From an uncultured Acidimicrobiia bacterium (lineage in GTDB: Bacteria; Actinomycetota; Acidimicrobiia; Spongiisociales; JAENVV01), in contig CAJQPD010000109.1 of the NCBI GenBank assembly GCA_905480085.1, forward strand, positions 1-5,874: a stretch of DNA of 5,874 bases, written 5' to 3'. The translations under genes and the position numbers were made by a program. The notes under the pieces are model-generated. The model was not told the origin of the DNA, searched no databases, and saw only the letters and a list, made by a program, of their open reading frames with translations. Below, in pieces: positions 1-5,586 of the stretch; the stretch's first letter is position 1; each line of letters opens with the position of its first letter.

Positions 1-104
1 TCGAGGAACGACATGTCGGGGCTGATGTCGGTGGCTGGATACTCCACGAGCCGGCCGGGAGCGTTCGGTCCTGACTGGCGCCAAACCTGAAGCGTGAGGT
101 CCAT
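1..104 (-). CDS. sdhB: Succinate dehydrogenase iron-sulfur subunit SdhB (partial, N-terminus only)
   Basis: This is the iron-sulfur subunit of succinate dehydrogenase (complex II). It carries electrons from the SdhA flavin through [2Fe-2S], [4Fe-4S] and [3Fe-4S] clusters to the membrane anchor. Only about the first 34 codons lie in the window. They begin [13 protein letters not shown] and continue to a DISPDMSFL stretch, which is typical of the N-terminal ferredoxin-like domain of type-B SdhB/FrdB. The cluster-binding cysteines lie beyond the left edge and cannot be checked. The ATG (104-102) shares its A with the TAA stop of sdhA (TAATG), so translation is probably coupled. AGAGGAG at 120-114, inside the end of sdhA, is 9 nt upstream and fits a ribosome binding site. 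Its position after sdhC and sdhA supports the assignment. Confidence 0.9.
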   Translation of the reverse strand, partial: MDLTLQVWRQSGPNAPGRLVEYPATDISPDMSFL

Positions 105-2026
105 TACTTGTAGCTCCTCTGTGACAGTTTCACGTATTTGAAGTCGAGTGGCTCTTTCGTGAGATCGGCCTTGCCTGGATCACCCGTCCAGCCCCAGGCG
201 GCGACGTACGCAAAGTCATCATCGTTCCGCAAGGCTTCGCCGTCCTCGGTCTGGGACTCCTCCCGGTAGTGACCCCCACACGATTCGGCTCGTTCGAGAG
301 CATCGAGGCACATCAGTTCGGCGAGCTGGAAATAGTCATCAACCCGCTGAACGTTCTCAAGTGACTGGTTGAACGTCTCGGCACTGCCGAGCACCTTCAC
401 GTCCTTCTTGAACTCCTCGTAGAGCGCAGGAATCTCGACGAGTGCTTGCCTGAGACCGGCCTCGTTGCGGGACATTCCACAGTGGGCGATCATGATCTTG
501 CCGAGTTCACGGTGGAAATAGTCGGCCGAGCGAGTGCCTTTGATCGAAAGCCAGTGGTTGGTGCGCTCGGCGACTTCGGACTCGATCTCGGTGAACGCGG
601 CATCATCGGTTGGCACAACGGGGTCGCCGAGCATGCCAGCCAGGTAATCGCCGATCGTGTACGGAAGCACGAAATAGCCGTCGGCCAGGCCCTGCATGAG
701 CGCAGAGGCTCCCAACCGGTTGGCTCCATGATCGGAGAAATTGGCTTCGCCAATGGCGTACAGGCCGGGAATGTTGGTCATGAGGTGGTAGTCCACCCAC
801 AGACCGCCCATCGTGTAGTGGGGAGCCGGGTAGATGCGCATCGGACTCTCGTAGGGGTTCTCATCGGTGATGCGGTGGTACATCTCGAACAGGTTGCCGT
901 AGCGTTCCCTGATGGTGTCTTCGCCAAGGCGCTTGAGCGAGTCGGCGAAATCGAGGTACACGCCGTTTTTGAGCGGACCCACCCCTTTGCCGTCGTTGAT
1001 CATGGCCTCGGCGTTACGCGAAGCCACGTCGCGTGGCACGAGATTGCCGAACGCCGGGTAGCGGCGCTCGAGGTAGTAGTCGCGCTCGTTCTCGGGAATC
1101 TCATTGGGCTTGCGGGTGTCGTCGGCCTTCTTTGACACCCAGATGCGGCCGTCGTTGCGCAACGATTCGGACATGAGGGTCAACTTGGACTGGAACTCTT
1201 CGGCCGACGGAATGCACGTCGGATGAATCTGGGTGTAGCACGGGTTCGCAAACGCCGCCCCACGCCGATGGGCCCTCCAGATGGCCGTCGCGTTGGAAGC
1301 CATGGCGTTGGTCGACAGGTAGTACACGTTTGAGTATCCACCGGTCGCCAAAACGACGGCGTGTGCCGAGTGTGATTCGATTTCGCCGGTGATCAGGTTG
1401 CGGGTGACAATGCCGACAGCTCGTCCGTCTTTGACGACGACATCGAGCATCTCGGTGCGGGTGTGCATCTCGACCTGACCCAAGCCCACCACTCTGGCGA
1501 GCGACTGGTAGGCGCCGAGCAGGAGTTGCTGTCCGGTTTGGCCCCTGGCATAGAAGGTACGCGACACCTGGGCTCCACCGAACGAACGGTTGTCGAGTTT
1601 GCCACCGTACTCGCGAGCAAACGGCACTCCCTGGGCGGTCGCCTGGTCGATGATGTTCAAGCTCACCTCGGCGAGGCGGTAGACGTTTTCCTCACGTGAT
1701 CGGTAGTCACCGCCCTTGACCGTGTCGTAGAACAATCGGAAAATGGAGTCTCCGTCACCGTGGTAGTTCTTGGCGGCATTGATGCCACCCTGGGCGGCAA
1801 TCGAGTGAGCCCGACGAGGGGAGTCGTGAAAGGTGAATGCCTTGACGTTGTAGCCCAACTCGGCCAACGAAGCGGCCGCCGATGCGCCGGCCAGGCCGGT
1901 CCCGACGACGATGATGTTGAACTTGCGTTTGTTGTTTGGGTTCACAAGTTTCATTTCGAACTTGTGGTTTTCCCACATGGTGGCGATGTCGCCATCGGGG
2001 GTTTTCGCGTCGAGTTCCAAGGGCAT
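104..2026 (-). CDS. sdhA: Succinate dehydrogenase flavoprotein subunit SdhA (type-B SQR/fumarate reductase family)
   Basis: SdhA oxidises succinate to fumarate in the TCA cycle and passes electrons to SdhB, on the inner face of the membrane. The 640-residue product is complete. A dinucleotide-binding motif VGTGLAG is at residues 41-47. The [11 protein letters not shown] stretch at 71-81 contains His74, the expected covalent FAD attachment residue. Substrate-site residues are visible as QIHPT (His268), PRDVASR (Arg332, the family's proton-shuttle arginine), APHYTMGG (His403) and [10 protein letters not shown] (Arg437). The length (about 640, against about 590 in E. coli SdhA) and the N-terminal [10 protein letters not shown] lead-in match the type-B enzymes of Streptomyces, Bacteroides and Wolinella rather than the proteobacterial type. 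The ATG at 2026 is preceded by GAGGAG (2040-2035) at 8 nt. The gene starts 13 nt after the sdhC stop and overlaps sdhB by one base. Direction (succinate oxidation or fumarate reduction) cannot be proven from sequence. Confidence 0.97.
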   Translation of the reverse strand: MPLELDAKTPDGDIATMWENHKFEMKLVNPNNKRKFNIIVVGTGLAGASAAASLAELGYNVKAFTFHDSPRRAHSIAAQGGINAAKNYHGDGDSIFRLFYDTVKGGDYRSREENVYRLAEVSLNIIDQATAQGVPFAREYGGKLDNRSFGGAQVSRTFYARGQTGQQLLLGAYQSLARVVGLGQVEMHTRTEMLDVVVKDGRAVGIVTRNLITGEIESHSAHAVVLATGGYSNVYYLSTNAMASNATAIWRAHRRGAAFANPCYTQIHPTCIPSAEEFQSKLTLMSESLRNDGRIWVSKKADDTRKPNEIPENERDYYLERRYPAFGNLVPRDVASRNAEAMINDGKGVGPLKNGVYLDFADSLKRLGEDTIRERYGNLFEMYHRITDENPYESPMRIYPAPHYTMGGLWVDYHLMTNIPGLYAIGEANFSDHGANRLGASALMQGLADGYFVLPYTIGDYLAGMLGDPVVPTDDAAFTEIESEVAERTNHWLSIKGTRSADYFHRELGKIMIAHCGMSRNEAGLRQALVEIPALYEEFKKDVKVLGSAETFNQSLENVQRVDDYFQLAELMCLDALERAESCGGHYREESQTEDGEALRNDDDFAYVAAWGWTGDPGKADLTKEPLDFKYVKLSQRSYK

Positions 2027-2039
2027 AGTCGGGGCTCCT

Positions 2040-2756
2040 CTAGCTGACCTGGCCGGTCATGATCATGACCGGAAAGCTGATGTTGCCAATGACGATGAGG
2101 GTGGCGAGGCCTTGTGCCAGCCATCTGCGCCATTGATTGAACCGGGGGTTGTTCACTCCGATCGACTGGAACAAGCTCCAGGCGCCATGGAAGATGTGCA
2201 TCCCAAGCAAGATATTGGCAACGATGTAGAGGATGCCGATTCCAACGTTCGAAAGGCTCACCACGGCGTTCTCGTACGGCGCGCCTGGGATGAAGTCAGG
2301 GTTGAGCCATCCGAGGGTGAGATCGGCTAGATGCCAGGCAACGAACAGAAGGACGATCACGCCTGAATACCGCATCGTGCGTGACGCATAGCTGGCAGCC
2401 AGCCACTCCCTCGGTTGCTTGTACTTGTCGATGGTGGCGTGGTGGTTGGTGACGGTCAGGGCGTAAGCCGCATGAATATGGATGACGAAGGCCGCAGCCA
2501 GGGGGAGGCGGATCAGCCAGAGAAACACGGTGTGGGGGATGATCGGCGCCCCGATCTCACGCAAGTACTCGCCGTACTCGTTCATCTCGGCCGCACCCTC
2601 GTACATGTGCAGGTTTCCGATCATGTGGGCCACCACAAACCCGAGAAGCACGATTCCAGAAAGGGCCATGGCCCACTTCTTTCCGACGCCCGATCCATAT
2701 AAGTCGAGGAGCCAATAGCTCCGGCGACTCCTAGCGGGAGAATCGGTTACGGCCAC
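2040..2756 (-). CDS. sdhC: Succinate dehydrogenase cytochrome b subunit SdhC (single five-helix anchor)
   Basis: This is the membrane anchor of complex II, where electrons pass through heme b to quinone. The 238-residue protein has five hydrophobic segments at about residues 28-46, 76-102, 128-150, 170-195 and 212-235. That is the layout of the fused anchor of type-B enzymes (b558 family), which need no separate SdhD, and none is present. Helix histidines H44, H93 (or H95), H142 and H187 (or H190) sit close to the four heme ligands of Wolinella FrdC (H44, H93, H143, H182). This suggests two b hemes; the exact ligands are inferred. The start is a GTG (2756-2754) behind a consensus AGGAGG (2767-2762) at 5 nt. 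It is the first gene of the sdhCAB operon and diverges from the whiB-like gene. No clear promoter could be assigned on the minus strand; TAGAGT (2855-2850) and TAGGTT (2792-2787) are possible -10 boxes without good -35 partners. Confidence 0.95.
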   Translation of the reverse strand: MAVTDSPARSRRSYWLLDLYGSGVGKKWAMALSGIVLLGFVVAHMIGNLHMYEGAAEMNEYGEYLREIGAPIIPHTVFLWLIRLPLAAAFVIHIHAAYALTVTNHHATIDKYKQPREWLAASYASRTMRYSGVIVLLFVAWHLADLTLGWLNPDFIPGAPYENAVVSLSNVGIGILYIVANILLGMHIFHGAWSLFQSIGVNNPRFNQWRRWLAQGLATLIVIGNISFPVMIMTGQVS

Positions 2757-2886
2757 GGGGTCCTCCTAGGTGAAAGCTCGGCGTCAAACCTACAACACCC
2801 GATGGGAGTGGGAGGCGCTTTGCGTCGCGATTTGTTCACTACCCGCAAAACTCTAGAGCGGCAGCGGCCGTTTGAGAGAATCCTTC

Positions 2887-2915
2887 TTGACATGTCGGGC
2901 GGGAACATGCACAAT
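2887..2915 (+). promoter_or_regulatory. Candidate housekeeping promoter of the whiB-like gene
   Basis: A perfect TTGACA -35 hexamer (2887-2892) is followed after exactly 17 bp by CACAAT (2910-2915), which matches four of six positions of TATAAT. Transcription would begin near 2921-2923, about 30 nt before the preferred TTG start at 2952. If this promoter is real, in-frame ATG codons at 2892 and 2907 cannot serve as starts on this transcript. TGTAAT (2924-2929) is an alternative -10, but it lies too far (31 bp) from the TTGACA. Confidence 0.5.
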
Positions 2916-2923
2916 CACATCGG

Positions 2924-2933
2924 TGTAATTACA
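2924..2933. promoter_or_regulatory. Perfect 10-bp palindrome, possible operator
   Basis: TGTAATTACA reads the same on both strands. It sits 8 bp downstream of the candidate -10 box and covers the predicted transcription start of the whiB-like gene, a position where a bound dimeric repressor would block initiation. No regulator can be named from the sequence, and the site occurs once in this intergenic region. It could be a chance palindrome in an AT-richer leader. Confidence 0.35.
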
Positions 2934-2938
2934 AGGTT

Positions 2939-2944
2939 GAGGGG
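2939..2944 (+). promoter_or_regulatory. Ribosome binding site that favours the TTG start of the whiB-like gene
   Basis: GAGGGG lies 7 nt before the TTG at 2952. It is the best purine-rich site in the leader and is better placed than anything before the in-frame ATG codons at 2892 and 2907. Confidence 0.5.
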
Positions 2945-2951
2945 TTTACCT

Positions 2952-3233
2952 TTGCATCGAACACTAATTGACGCGCTCGCAGTCGACGATCTGTCCTGGC
3001 AGGACTATTCAAACTGTCGTGGGGCAGACGCCGACTTGTTCTTCCCCGAGCGAGGCGCATCTACCCGAAAAGCCAAAGCGATCTGCAACGCCTGCGAAGT
3101 CCAAACCGAGTGTCTCGAGTTCGCCATTACGCAGTCGGAGAAGTTTGGCATTTGGGGTGGCCTGTCCGAACGCGAACGTCGCAAGATTCGAAAAGAACGG
3201 TCTATCGCAGCTCGAATTCGTAGGGCTTCCTAG
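2952..3233 (+). CDS. WhiB-family [4Fe-4S] transcriptional regulator
   Basis: WhiB-like (Wbl) proteins are small actinobacterial regulators that hold a [4Fe-4S] cluster and usually act with the primary sigma factor; some respond to NO or redox state. From the TTG start the protein has 93 residues. The four cluster cysteines are C22, C45, C48 and C54 (C-X22-C-X2-C-X5-C), followed by the GIWGG turn (66-70) and a basic tail (about 74-91) that would contact DNA. All hallmark elements are intact. The open frame extends upstream to 2802 with ATGs at 2892 and 2907. I prefer 2952 because of the GAGGGG site, the normal Wbl length and the promoter, and because the upstream codons (GTA, ATT, ACA, AGG, TTA) look non-coding; 2892 remains possible. 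The short loop and GIWGGLSERERR sequence recall WhiB1/WhiB2-type proteins, but I do not assign a subfamily. It is divergent from sdhCAB, so a link to respiration is possible but unproven. Confidence 0.93.
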   Translation: MHRTLIDALAVDDLSWQDYSNCRGADADLFFPERGASTRKAKAICNACEVQTECLEFAITQSEKFGIWGGLSERERRKIRKERSIAARIRRAS

Positions 3234-3254
3234 GTTTCTTATTGCGCTGTAACC

Positions 3255-3273
3255 AGGCCCTCGGAGAGGGCCT
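3255..3273. terminator. Perfect 8-bp inverted repeat downstream of whiB (terminator or operator)
   Basis: AGGCCCTC (3255-3262) and GAGGGCCT (3266-3273) form a perfect GC-rich 8-bp stem with a 3-nt GGA loop, 22 nt after the whiB stop. There is no T-tract on either side, so it would be a U-less actinobacterial-style terminator at best. It also lies directly upstream of a TAGACT -10-like box, so it could be an operator for the next gene. Confidence 0.45.
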
Positions 3274-3274
3274 C

Positions 3275-3280
3275 TAGACT
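3275..3280 (+). promoter_or_regulatory. Possible -10 element for the unrecognised membrane protein gene
   Basis: TAGACT fits the TANNNT -10 pattern common in actinobacteria and would put the transcript start near 3287, giving a leader of about 22 nt before the GTG at 3309. No good -35 hexamer is visible at 17-18 bp, because that space is occupied by the inverted repeat at 3255-3273. Confidence 0.3.
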
Positions 3281-3298
3281 GATCACACGCAGTCAAAT

Positions 3299-3303
3299 GG
3301 AGG
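3299..3303 (+). promoter_or_regulatory. Ribosome binding site deciding a GTG start at 3309
   Basis: GGAGG is 5 nt before GTG 3309, the same spacing as the AGGAGG site of sdhC. The in-frame ATG at 3297 overlaps this site and has nothing resembling a ribosome binding site before it. Confidence 0.6.
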
Positions 3304-3308
3304 AACCT

Positions 3309-4262
3309 GTGGAGTTGCTGACGCCGACGTTGATTTTTGCCTTTGCCCTGCTGGTGGTGTGGTTTCTGCTCAGGCGCAGTTCCGAAGCTCGCAAAGCCGC
3401 TCTCAAAGACGCCGGGATGCCGGTTGGTTCCCGGGCCGGTTCCAAAGACCGCGAAATCGTTGTCCATGAGCGGCCCCGCCCGACGGTGGTCGCCTTCCAT
3501 GTTCGTGATGATGTTGCCGAGGTGACATTCGACGTACCCCTTCCGGCGGGTGGCGCCGATGAGGTCATGCAAGAACTCCTGGTCGCCGAAGCGCTTGAGG
3601 TTGTGCGCGAGAAGCAACACACCCTTCCCATCACGCAAGTCAGCAAGGTCACCGCCTTTGCGAGTCGCGGCGGCGATCCGGTCAAGGTCGGCACGATGGA
3701 GCTCCCGACGCGAGGTGAGCTTCCTCCACCGCTGGTGGCCGCCCCACAACTCCACCTCGGGCACGTGGGATTCGACCCGATCGACGCACAGTTCGAGGGC
3801 GACAGCGAAGTTCCCTCCACCGTTACGAAGTCCCGCTCGGACACGCTAGGTCCGATTGGTGGCGAGCTTCGTATTCCAAAGGCGGTTGAAGTTGGCTTGC
3901 GCGGTCAGGGTATTGACCCGGCCGAGATGGATTCGGGCCAACTGGTGGCCGGTCTGCTGAGGTTGTTTGGGTATGCCGTGGTCGACGGTGGTGTCCCTGA
4001 TACCTACACCGCCAACAAAGGTGGGTCTGTCACGTTTGTCCGCCAGGTATCGCACGAAGCCGATGATTCTCCGGAACTGGACGAGAAAGACATGCGAACC
4101 TTTCTCGTCGATTTCCTGTCGTCGAAGGCCGACCGTGGCTTATTGGTCTCGGACAAATACGGACCGTTCAGCGTCTATCAGATGGAAAAGGCTGAGCCGC
4201 GCATTCAGTTCGTAACCCGTGAACGCCTTCAGAAGTTCATTGACGCCCTCGCCCTGAACTAG
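3309..4262 (+). CDS. Membrane-anchored protein of unknown function with a possible degenerate nuclease-like fold
   Basis: I do not recognise this protein. From the GTG at 3309 it has 317 residues. An N-terminal hydrophobic segment (about 5-21) followed by RRSSEARK suggests a single anchor with the bulk of the protein in the cytoplasm. Residues about 58-135 look like a small alpha/beta domain with a long helix (83-103). Residues 136-185 are proline- and glycine-rich and probably a linker. Residues about 207-314 follow a helix-strand-strand-helix-strand-helix pattern: QLVAGLLRLFGY, a DGG turn, VTFVRQV (241-247), then ADRGLLVSDKYG (274-285) and a final ERLQKFIDAL helix. That order recalls Mrr-type PD-(D/E)XK domains, but the catalytic E/Q-X-K would be V-R-Q here, so activity is doubtful. 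This is an inference from pattern only. There are no cysteines. It lies between whiB and tatA, all in one direction, with 75- and 128-nt gaps that argue for separate transcription. An alternative start is ATG 3297 (321 residues). Confidence 0.85.
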   Translation: MELLTPTLIFAFALLVVWFLLRRSSEARKAALKDAGMPVGSRAGSKDREIVVHERPRPTVVAFHVRDDVAEVTFDVPLPAGGADEVMQELLVAEALEVVREKQHTLPITQVSKVTAFASRGGDPVKVGTMELPTRGELPPPLVAAPQLHLGHVGFDPIDAQFEGDSEVPSTVTKSRSDTLGPIGGELRIPKAVEVGLRGQGIDPAEMDSGQLVAGLLRLFGYAVVDGGVPDTYTANKGGSVTFVRQVSHEADDSPELDEKDMRTFLVDFLSSKADRGLLVSDKYGPFSVYQMEKAEPRIQFVTRERLQKFIDALALN

Positions 4263-4282
4263 ACCTCCGAAAGAGAATCCGG

Positions 4283-4300
4283 GAACCGATCTGGCGGTTC
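4283..4300. terminator. Weak hairpin downstream of the unknown membrane protein gene
   Basis: GAACCG (4283-4288) and CGGTTC (4295-4300) form a 6-bp stem with a 6-nt loop, 20 nt after the stop codon. No T-tract follows. Its place suggests a weak terminator, but chance is also likely. Confidence 0.25.
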
Positions 4301-4336
4301 GCTACGTCCTAGCTGGAAAGGGCCATGTTGATGGCA

Positions 4337-4367
4337 TTGCATCTAGGTCGCCGGAGGCAGCTAGGCT
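4337..4367 (+). promoter_or_regulatory. Candidate tatA promoter
   Basis: TTGCAT (4337-4342) and TAGGCT (4362-4367) are separated by 19 bp. TAGGCT fits the actinobacterial TANNNT -10 pattern. The transcript would start near 4374, just ahead of the AAAGGA ribosome binding site at 4378-4383. The spacing is longer than ideal. Confidence 0.3.
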
Positions 4368-4390
4368 ATGCGAGACGAAAGGACATCAGC

Positions 4391-4582
4391 ATGGGTATTC
4401 CAAAAGGCGGAGAATGGATCGTCATTCTCATCGTGGTTCTCCTGCTCTTCGGTGCCCGCAAGCTCCCTGATCTGGCTCGCTCGTTGGGCGCCTCGACCAA
4501 GGAATTCCGCAAGGGTATCGAAGAAGGCGCCAAGTCAGATGAAAGCGCCAAGCCAAGCGATTCTTCCACACCGGAGTCCTAA
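4391..4582 (+). CDS. tatA: Sec-independent protein translocase subunit TatA
   Basis: TatA is the pore-forming component of the twin-arginine system, which moves folded proteins, often with bound cofactors, across the cytoplasmic membrane. The 63-residue product has the full family layout: an acidic residue (E8) at the start of one transmembrane helix (about 8-20), the FG hinge (F20-G21), the ARKLPDLARSLG amphipathic helix from about 24 to 45, and a short charged, Ser/Pro-rich tail. The ATG at 4391 has AAAGGA (4378-4383) at 7 nt. The upstream in-frame ATG at 4325 would add an arginine-rich extension unlike any TatA and is rejected. TatB-like function is less likely because of the short tail and KLP sequence. 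No tatC is in the window, so the gene appears solitary here. It is separated by 90 nt from the sigma factor gene. Confidence 0.95.
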   Translation: MGIPKGGEWIVILIVVLLLFGARKLPDLARSLGASTKEFRKGIEEGAKSDESAKPSDSSTPES

Positions 4583-4590
4583 CCTCCTCT

Positions 4591-4609
4591 CCCAGTCGGC
4601 CCTGGGCCG
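4591..4609. terminator. GC-rich hairpin(s) after tatA
   Basis: CGGCC (4597-4601) and GGCCG (4605-4609) form a 5-bp stem with a 3-nt loop. An overlapping alternative pairs CCCAG (4591-4595) with CTGGG (4602-4606). The following bases are only moderately T-rich (AATTTCTCCCTT). This is a plausible weak terminator separating tatA from the sigma operon. Confidence 0.35.
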
Positions 4610-4631
4610 CACACAATTTCTCCCTTCATTC

Positions 4632-4658
4632 GGGAACTCTTGCGCGTCGCGCTCCGTT
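4632..4658 (+). promoter_or_regulatory. Candidate ECF-sigma promoter (autoregulatory) upstream of the sigma gene
   Basis: GGGAAC (4632-4637), a 17-nt spacer and CGTT (4655-4658) match the GGAAC/CGTT pattern used by actinobacterial SigE-type ECF sigma factors, which often transcribe their own operon. Transcription would begin near 4665-4668, only about 5-8 nt before the GTG start at 4673. The GAGAGG ribosome binding site (4659-4664) would then be left out of the transcript. Either this promoter yields a near-leaderless message or another promoter further upstream also serves the gene. Confidence 0.5.
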
Positions 4659-4672
4659 GAGAGGTATGAGCC

Positions 4673-5176
4673 GTGACAGACGGCGTGCCACTCTCGTGGG
4701 AAGACGTTGCCAAAACACATGGGCGCAAGATATACAACTTCGCGTATCGCCTCACCGGCAATCCCGACGATGCCAAAGACCTGGCGCAAGATGTCCTGCT
4801 GCGCGTCGAACGGGGCCTCGCCAATTACACTCCCGGCTCCTTTGAAGGCTGGCTGTGGCGGATCACCCGCAACGTATTCCTGGACGATGTTCGCCGCAAG
4901 AAGCGGCGACCGACCACTGCCCTGCCCGACGATCTCGACCGAACCAATCTCATTTCGACCCCGGCCCCTGACGAGGTACTCGCCTCAATCAGGCTGGGAG
5001 ACGATGTCCAGAAGGCCCTGCTCGGTCTCCCGTATGACTTTCGCGAGGCGGTTGTACTGTGCGACGTGGTCGGCCTCTCGTATGACGAGATCGCCCGGGC
5101 CGTCGCCGCACCCGTCGGGACGGTCCGAAGTCGGATTCATCGGGGCCGCAAGCTGATGCGGGAAGCATTGACGTGA
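4673..5176 (+). CDS. ECF (sigma-70 family group 4) RNA polymerase sigma factor
   Basis: This directs RNA polymerase to a small stress regulon once released from its anti-sigma partner. The 167-residue protein has only the two domains expected of ECF factors. Sigma region 2 spans about 10-80, with DAKDLAQDVLLRV at 33-45 (core-binding region 2.2) and the basic -10-reading helix WLWRITRNVFLDDVRR at 60-75. A variable acidic linker follows at 85-108. Sigma region 4 spans about 110-165, with a helix-turn-helix at 135-162 (LSYDEIA...GTVRSRIHRGRK). Region 3 and any C-terminal extension are absent. The start is a GTG with GAGAGG (4659-4664) 8 nt upstream. The stop overlaps the anti-sigma start by 4 nt (GTGA). 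The signal it answers is unknown; a cell-envelope cue is inferred from the downstream membrane and secreted genes. I do not assign a named orthologue, though it is SigE-like. Confidence 0.95.
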   Translation: MTDGVPLSWEDVAKTHGRKIYNFAYRLTGNPDDAKDLAQDVLLRVERGLANYTPGSFEGWLWRITRNVFLDDVRRKKRRPTTALPDDLDRTNLISTPAPDEVLASIRLGDDVQKALLGLPYDFREAVVLCDVVGLSYDEIARAVAAPVGTVRSRIHRGRKLMREALT

Positions 5177-5586
5177 TCCATCTTGGCGAACTTGCCTCCG
5201 CGTACCTTGACGGGGAGACCACACAGCAGGAGGCCGCCAAACTCGTGGCCCACCTGGGAAGCTGTCAGGCTTGCCAACGCGAGATGGAAGACCTCCACGC
5301 TGCCCGGTCCCTGCTTCGCTCCCTCCCTGTCCTGGAGATGCCCGAGTCAATTCGAGTCGATCTCGGACTCGTGCCAAACGTGGTGCCTCTGGCCAGACGG
5401 CCACTCACCTGGGTGGGTGCAGCCACGGCAGCCGTCATGATTTTCATCGTGGCGGCGACGGCCACGGCGCCCGACCCCGTCGGGCTTTCACTGCGTGAGG
5501 TGTCAATCCAGTACGAACAGCAGACCTTGATCGACGGCGGGGTACTTCCGGTCGTTGGCGTCGTCCAGGCCGGAGGCGGCCAATGA
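5173..5586 (+). CDS. Transmembrane zinc-finger anti-sigma factor
   Basis: This would hold the ECF sigma factor inactive at the membrane. The 137-residue protein begins with a cytoplasmic anti-sigma domain of the zf-HC2/ZAS type: LASAYLDGE at 7-15, then H27-X3-C31-X2-C34, the usual zinc-binding motif. One transmembrane helix follows at about 79-98, and a short outside tail of about 40 residues ends in a Gly-rich stretch. The H-X3-C-X2-C motif is often redox-active in RsrA-like proteins, but the transmembrane layout is closer to RseA/RskA-type factors regulated by proteolysis. The GTG start lies inside the sigma stop (GTGA, 5173-5176), and its own TGA overlaps the next ATG (ATGA, 5583-5586). 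Such overlaps favour fixed stoichiometry between sigma and anti-sigma. Confidence 0.92.
   Translation: MIHLGELASAYLDGETTQQEAAKLVAHLGSCQACQREMEDLHAARSLLRSLPVLEMPESIRVDLGLVPNVVPLARRPLTWVGAATAAVMIFIVAATATAPDPVGLSLREVSIQYEQQTLIDGGVLPVVGVVQAGGGQ

Noticed and set aside
446..1135. Long plus-strand open frame (229 codons) antisense to sdhA
   Set aside because: It lies wholly opposite a strongly conserved sdhA, has no ribosome binding site of note and its translation shows no recognisable domain; it is a by-product of high-GC codon bias.
2851..2858. Palindrome CTCTAGAG in the sdhC/whiB intergenic region
   Set aside because: Eight-base palindromes are frequent by chance, and this one has no clear position relative to a promoter, although it overlaps a weak minus-strand TAGAGT box.
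2901..2929. GGGAAC followed after 17 bp by TGTAAT, as a possible ECF promoter for whiB
   Set aside because: The -35-like half fits an ECF pattern, but there is no CGTT or GTC at the right distance; TTGACA-N17-CACAAT is a more coherent reading.
2802..2951. N-terminal extension of the whiB-like protein (up to 50 residues)
   Set aside because: It covers the promoter-like elements, uses codons unlike the neighbouring genes and is not needed for the Wbl domain; ATG 2892 is kept only as a lesser alternative.
3009..3764. Minus-strand open frame (251 codons) across whiB and the unknown membrane protein gene
   Set aside because: It runs antisense to two supported genes and across the intergenic hairpin, with a low-complexity basic translation; considered a shadow.
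4325..4390. Upstream in-frame start for tatA giving 22 extra residues
   Set aside because: TatA proteins begin just before the membrane helix, and the extension is arginine-rich and lacks a ribosome binding site, whereas ATG 4391 has AAAGGA at 7 nt.
4263..4390. Possible small gene or RNA between the unknown membrane protein and tatA
   Set aside because: No start with a ribosome binding site and no convincing structured RNA was seen apart from one weak hairpin and a candidate promoter.
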